This document shows positions 61,855-64,000 of a stretch of 64,000 nt of DNA, piece after piece. The translations under genes and the position numbers were made by a program. The DNA is from Streptomyces aurantiacus. GTDB taxonomy: Bacteria > Actinomycetota > Actinomycetes > Streptomycetales > Streptomycetaceae. Where the stretch lies: positions 124,001-188,000 of the forward strand of contig NZ_CP114282.1 in NCBI RefSeq assembly GCF_027107535.1. The letters run 5' to 3'. Every line of letters starts with the position of its first letter. Position 1 is the first letter of the stretch. A model generated the notes under the pieces. The model made no database searches. It had not been told where the DNA came from and was given only the letters and a program-made list of their open reading frames with translations.

Positions 61855-64000
61855 ATGCCCGGTGAACGCTTCTTCAACGATGACCCCGTCGACGGGAGCG
61901 CCGACGCTCCTGACCTGCTGGGGCGCCAGCAGTACGCCCGGCATGCCGTCGAACTTCTCCACCAGGTGCGCGAGCAGAGCGAGTCCGGAGTCCTCGCACT
62001 CATCGGCCCCTGGGGCTCTGGCAAGTCATCCGTCCTGCAGATGACGATCCAGCATCTCAAGAACACGGTCGGCGCCACCAACACCACCCGGTGGTCGGTC
62101 GCTGAACTGAACCCGTGGATGTACTCGGACCTCGAATCCCTGACGCTGGCCCTGTTCAGCGAGATCCGCGCCGCCCTCCCCAGCGGGAACCAGTGGTCCG
62201 AGCTACGCGGGAAAATCGGGGCGTTTGGCCAGTCGATCAGTCCACTGGGCAAGCTCACGGGATTGCTCGGCCTGGACTCCTCAGAGCTGATCAACCACGT
62301 AGCCGACCGGATAGCCGGAGACACCAGCGCCTCGGCCGCCAAGCACACCGCCGAAGCGGCCCTGCGACAGGCAGCCTTGCCGGTCCTGATGATCATGGAC
62401 GATCTGGACCGGCTCACCCCCGAGGAACTGCTGGTCGTCTTCAAGCTCATCCGCCTGGTCGGCCACCTGCCGAACGTGTACTACCTGATCAGCTTCGACG
62501 AACAGACCCTCCTGGACGTCCTGAAACGGACCGACCTGGTCGGCTCGAACGACCAGCGCGCCCAGGAATTCCTGGAGAAGCTCATCCAGGTCCGGCTCGA
62601 CCTCCCGGCCTTCCGCGACCGCGACATCACCGCCATGACCAATCGACTCCTCAACTCCCTGCTGGACTCCCACCAGGTGTCCATGACTCCGGACCAGGAA
62701 CGGCGCTTCTCCGAGGCGTACTTCCGGCACCTTCAGGACCGGCTGAGGACCCCGCGGTCCATCAAACGCTACTTCGGCCAGGCCGGCGCGACGCTCGGCT
62801 CTCTGGCCGGGGAGGTCGACATCGTCGACTTCCTGATCGTCACCTTCCTGCGGACCAGCGAGCCCGGCGCCTACCGGATGCTGGGACGCCACCGCGCCGA
62901 ACTGACCGGCACCAGCACCGACCCGGCGCTGCACCGCGACTCCAGACCCGGTGAACACGCCGAACGATGGAAGGAACGCCTGCGCCAGGCCGGCGTGGCC
63001 CAGGACAACCTCGACGGCATGCTCGCACTACTGGCCCTGCTGTTCCCCGCAGTCCAGCAGGCCGTCGGCAACGGCAGCGACCCCCGTGCCACGGCCCGCC
63101 GACGCGGGATCGGCAGCCAGGACTACTTCGACCGGTATATCGTCTTCACCGTCCCCGCCGACGACCTCCCAGAAGCCGTCTTCCAGCAGGCCCTCGCCCA
63201 ACTGGCATCAGGAGCTGAGGGCGATGAGGCCGCACAGTTGCTGGCCCGGCTCAGAGACGACACCCACCGCATCGTCCGACGCATCGACCAACTGCGCGCC
63301 GACGGCATCCCGGTACCCGCGGCCGCGCTGCTCCAGGCCATGGCCGACAACTACGGCCAACTGACCGCCGAACCGGAAGTGATGGGCATTCTGGGGTCCG
63401 ATCGACGGCTGCGTTCCCTGACCCCGGGCCTCCTCCTCGACCTGCCTCCCGACCAGCGACCCGCCGCTGTAACCGCTATGGCCGCCACCTACGACGGAGC
63501 AGTCCTCGCCACCCGAACCCTCCACAGCGCCACCAACCCCGACGACACCGCCTCCGAACACGTGACGACCACGGAACCGTGGGCGGCCCAGGCCCGCGAC
63601 GCCCTCACCGGCCGCCTGGCCGAACACCTCACACCAGCCGCCGGACGGCCCGCCTCTGACATCACCGAGCAGGACGACACCCTGATCTGGATGTGGCGCC
63701 ACACCGACCCCACCAGCCTCCGCACCTGGCTACGCGACCGCCTCGACCACGGATGGGAGCTCCTCCCGCTCCTGGCCGCACTCATCCCACCCCAACAGTT
63801 CCCCTTCCCCCTCATCGACAACGACACCTGGGCCGGCCTCGACGCCATGTTCACCCACGCCGACCTCTACACCCGCCTCACACCCCACCTCAACACCTCC
63901 CCCGACACCACACCCCCCACCGACCACCACCAGACCAAAATCCTCCAAGCACTCCGCGACCGCCGACCCGACCAGCCCCAAGCCACCCCCACCACCCCCG
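61855..64000 (+). CDS. KAP-family P-loop NTPase (right arm copy, 3' end outside window)
   Basis: The same protein as 52304-54460 from ATG 61855 with Walker A GPWGSGKSS and Walker B LMIMDDLDRL. By pairing with the left arm only about 12 bases of coding sequence lie beyond the window. Divergent from the HTH-ATPase gene across a 112-bp spacer that contains CTGCTGTCATGGGGTGACC repeat units. Confidence 0.8.
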   Translation, partial: MPGERFFNDDPVDGSADAPDLLGRQQYARHAVELLHQVREQSESGVLALIGPWGSGKSSVLQMTIQHLKNTVGATNTTRWSVAELNPWMYSDLESLTLALFSEIRAALPSGNQWSELRGKIGAFGQSISPLGKLTGLLGLDSSELINHVADRIAGDTSASAAKHTAEAALRQAALPVLMIMDDLDRLTPEELLVVFKLIRLVGHLPNVYYLISFDEQTLLDVLKRTDLVGSNDQRAQEFLEKLIQVRLDLPAFRDRDITAMTNRLLNSLLDSHQVSMTPDQERRFSEAYFRHLQDRLRTPRSIKRYFGQAGATLGSLAGEVDIVDFLIVTFLRTSEPGAYRMLGRHRAELTGTSTDPALHRDSRPGEHAERWKERLRQAGVAQDNLDGMLALLALLFPAVQQAVGNGSDPRATARRRGIGSQDYFDRYIVFTVPADDLPEAVFQQALAQLASGAEGDEAAQLLARLRDDTHRIVRRIDQLRADGIPVPAAALLQAMADNYGQLTAEPEVMGILGSDRRLRSLTPGLLLDLPPDQRPAAVTAMAATYDGAVLATRTLHSATNPDDTASEHVTTTEPWAAQARDALTGRLAEHLTPAAGRPASDITEQDDTLIWMWRHTDPTSLRTWLRDRLDHGWELLPLLAALIPPQQFPFPLIDNDTWAGLDAMFTHADLYTRLTPHLNTSPDTTPPTDHHQTKILQALRDRRPDQPQATPTTP

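Larger units (their letters stand above)
59314..64000. repeat. Right arm of the long inverted repeat (runs off the window)
   Basis: Mirror of 52315-57001. It covers the 5' half of the intact transposase, the HTH-ATPase and all KAP sequence up to the window end. The last 20 bases still match the left arm, so the repeat probably continues beyond 64000. Confidence 0.9.

Noticed and set aside
52315..64000. Interpretation of the inverted repeat as a terminal inverted repeat of a linear replicon
   Set aside because: Its inner part is transposition genes with a gene cut at the junction and only 2.3 kb between the arms; telomeric TIRs lie at opposite ends of a replicon. It is kept only as a remote alternative.
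1..64000. tRNA, rRNA and CRISPR loci
   Set aside because: No cloverleaf-forming sequence with a conserved T-loop (GGTTCGAATCC type) or repeat-spacer array was found while reading; weak or unusual tRNAs could be missed by eye.

Overview
The window looks like accessory DNA from a Streptomyces-type actinomycete, most likely a plasmid, a linear replicon or a chromosome arm. The evidence is high GC with G/C-biased third codon positions, frequent GTG and TTG starts, ATGA/GTGA/TGATG overlaps, and actinobacterial families (replication-relaxation protein, DUF6233-like protein, trypco2 domain, pentapeptide-repeat membrane proteins). There are many insertion sequences and broken genes. A few genes (10.1-11.2 kb, 25.7-27.8 kb, 46.1-47.4 kb, 48.7-49.3 kb) are visibly less GC-rich and look recently acquired. 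No tRNA, rRNA or CRISPR array was found.

Layout. 0-5.3 kb: a GntR-type regulator with operator-like repeats, a HAD phosphatase, an Mrr-type nuclease with a membrane anchor, a Tn3 transposase remnant, then about 1 kb of repeat-rich non-coding DNA before two coupled winged-helix genes that look like a small replication locus. 5.5-15.2 kb: a segmental duplication of a predicted conflict module. Each unit has a trypco2 protein followed by a trypsin-like protease fused to a STAND-type NTPase and TPR repeats, with a helix-turn-helix gene (terminal-protein-like) facing away, intact in unit 1 and a stub in unit 2. 15.2-21 kb: small regulators and membrane proteins (NYN RNase, RHH protein, PadR pair). 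21.2-29.6 kb: an IS5-type element, a sigma-factor operon, an ISAs1 element, a secreted NucA/NucB-type DNase beside a DUF6461-like protein, and broken transposase and DNA-ligase genes. 29.9-35.1 kb: an acyltransferase and an XRE-NTPase-WD40 protein. 35.4-45.4 kb: two pentapeptide-type membrane genes, each split by a different IS with the reading frame restored across the insertion, enclosing an IS630-type element, an SOS-box-controlled mini-LexA operon and a replication-relaxation gene. 45.4-49.4 kb: remnants, a coiled-coil membrane protein and a toxin-antitoxin-like pair.

49.3-64 kb is the most unusual part. A large nuclease-like gene and a KAP NTPase sit next to a Mu/Tn7-type transposition set (DD35E transposase, AAA ATPase, and a second ATPase carrying a transposase-like HTH). 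About 4.7 kb of this (KAP, HTH-ATPase, transposase N-terminal half) is present twice as an inverted repeat, 52315-57001 and 59314-64000, around a 2.3-kb unique centre. The right arm runs off the window.

Overall, several nucleotide-sensing NTPase architectures, nucleases, a protease module and toxin-antitoxin-like genes suggest a defence and conflict island shaped by repeated transposition. The defence role is an inference from domain content. The IS insertions, the duplication and the inverted repeat are read directly from the sequence.
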